A stretch of 6,264 bases of DNA from a bacterium (GTDB taxonomy: Bacteria > DRYD01). Under the pieces are notes generated by a model. It ran no database searches. It was not told where the DNA came from and saw only the letters and a program-made list of their open reading frames with translations. Position 1 is the first letter of the stretch; each line of letters begins with the position of its first letter. Shown here piece by piece: positions 6,150-6,264 of this stretch. The stretch is taken from the NCBI GenBank assembly GCA_030549815.1, contig JAUQQQ010000019.1, positions 1-6,264 on the forward strand, given 5' to 3'. A program made the translations under genes and the position numbers.

Positions 6150-6221
6150 AGCGGTAGACGGGACTCGAACCCGCGACCCCAACCTTGGCAAGGTTGTGCT
6201 CTACCACTGAGCTACTACCGC
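6150..6221 (-). tRNA. tRNA-Gly (anticodon GCC)
   Basis: The minus strand folds into a complete 72-nt cloverleaf. The 7-bp acceptor stem GCGGTAG/CTACCGC is perfect, the D arm is GCTC/GAGC, and the anticodon stem CAACC/GGTTG carries loop TTGCCAA with anticodon GCC. The variable loop has 5 nt and the T arm has loop TTCGAGT. The discriminator base is T, as expected for bacterial tRNA-Gly. The 3' CCA is not encoded (CTC follows), so it must be added after transcription. G+C is 44 of 72. It is the first recognised element of the minus-strand block; no promoter is evident in the 43 nt between it and the window end. Confidence 0.97.
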
Positions 6222-6264
6222 ATCCCTCCCTTTTCTATTTCTATTTTTCCTTCAAATATCCTTC

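Noticed and set aside
6222-6240. Purine-rich AGGGAGGGATG on the minus strand before the tRNA, resembling a ribosome binding site plus start codon
   Set aside because: The ATG overlaps the tRNA 5' end, and its frame meets TAG two codons later (ATG-CGG-TAG), so it cannot encode a protein.
6241-6264. Minus-strand frame reading E-G-Y-L-K-E-K then TAG at the window edge, possibly the end of an upstream gene
   Set aside because: Only seven codons are visible, and another minus-strand frame is also open here, running into the tRNA. Nothing identifies either as coding.

Overview
This is a densely packed, AT-rich bacterial chromosome segment (about 30% G+C by eye). It has almost no intergenic DNA, frequent AGA and ATA codons, and Lys/Ile/Glu/Phe-rich proteins. 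The one tRNA gene is 61% G+C (44 of 72 bases). This fits an AT-rich, possibly thermophilic and anaerobic bacterium; a Thermotogota-like or clostridial-type host is my guess from gene content, not a demonstrated assignment. I see no phage, insertion sequence, CRISPR array or toxin-antitoxin signature.

The window holds two converging gene blocks. The plus-strand block (1-2717) carries the C-terminal three quarters of a PilC/GspF-type inner-membrane platform protein of a type IV pilus or type II secretion system. Next come an Amj-family lipid II flippase and a divergent zinc-type delta-aminolevulinate dehydratase (HemB). A possible 9-codon leader ORF fills the short gap before hemB.

The minus-strand block (6221 down to 2712) starts with tRNA-Gly(GCC). 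It continues with yraN (UPF0102 nuclease-like), a short comEC (DNA-uptake channel without the C-terminal metallo-beta-lactamase domain), a DUF1343/NamZ-family exo-N-acetylmuramidase relative, and an FliA/SigD-like sigma-70-family factor. Within this block, start and stop codons overlap or lie 7 nt apart or less (ATGA between yraN and comEC, 7 nt between comEC and namZ, TAATG between namZ and the sigma gene), which indicates one transcription unit. The sigma gene and hemB run into each other and overlap by 6 bp at their stop codons.

Functionally, a pilus-type platform protein and a ComEC channel in one neighbourhood suggest DNA uptake. Amj and the NamZ relative belong to cell-wall synthesis and turnover, and HemB to tetrapyrrole (heme or cobalamin) synthesis. 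The oddest points are a glycine-tRNA ending 4 nt before the yraN start codon, a Gln in place of the near-invariant Glu in the NamZ PEHG motif, an unusual HemB active-site loop, and a sigma factor at the end of a comEC operon. I did not find a clearly new multi-gene system; the findings are specific anomalies and one contextual hypothesis.
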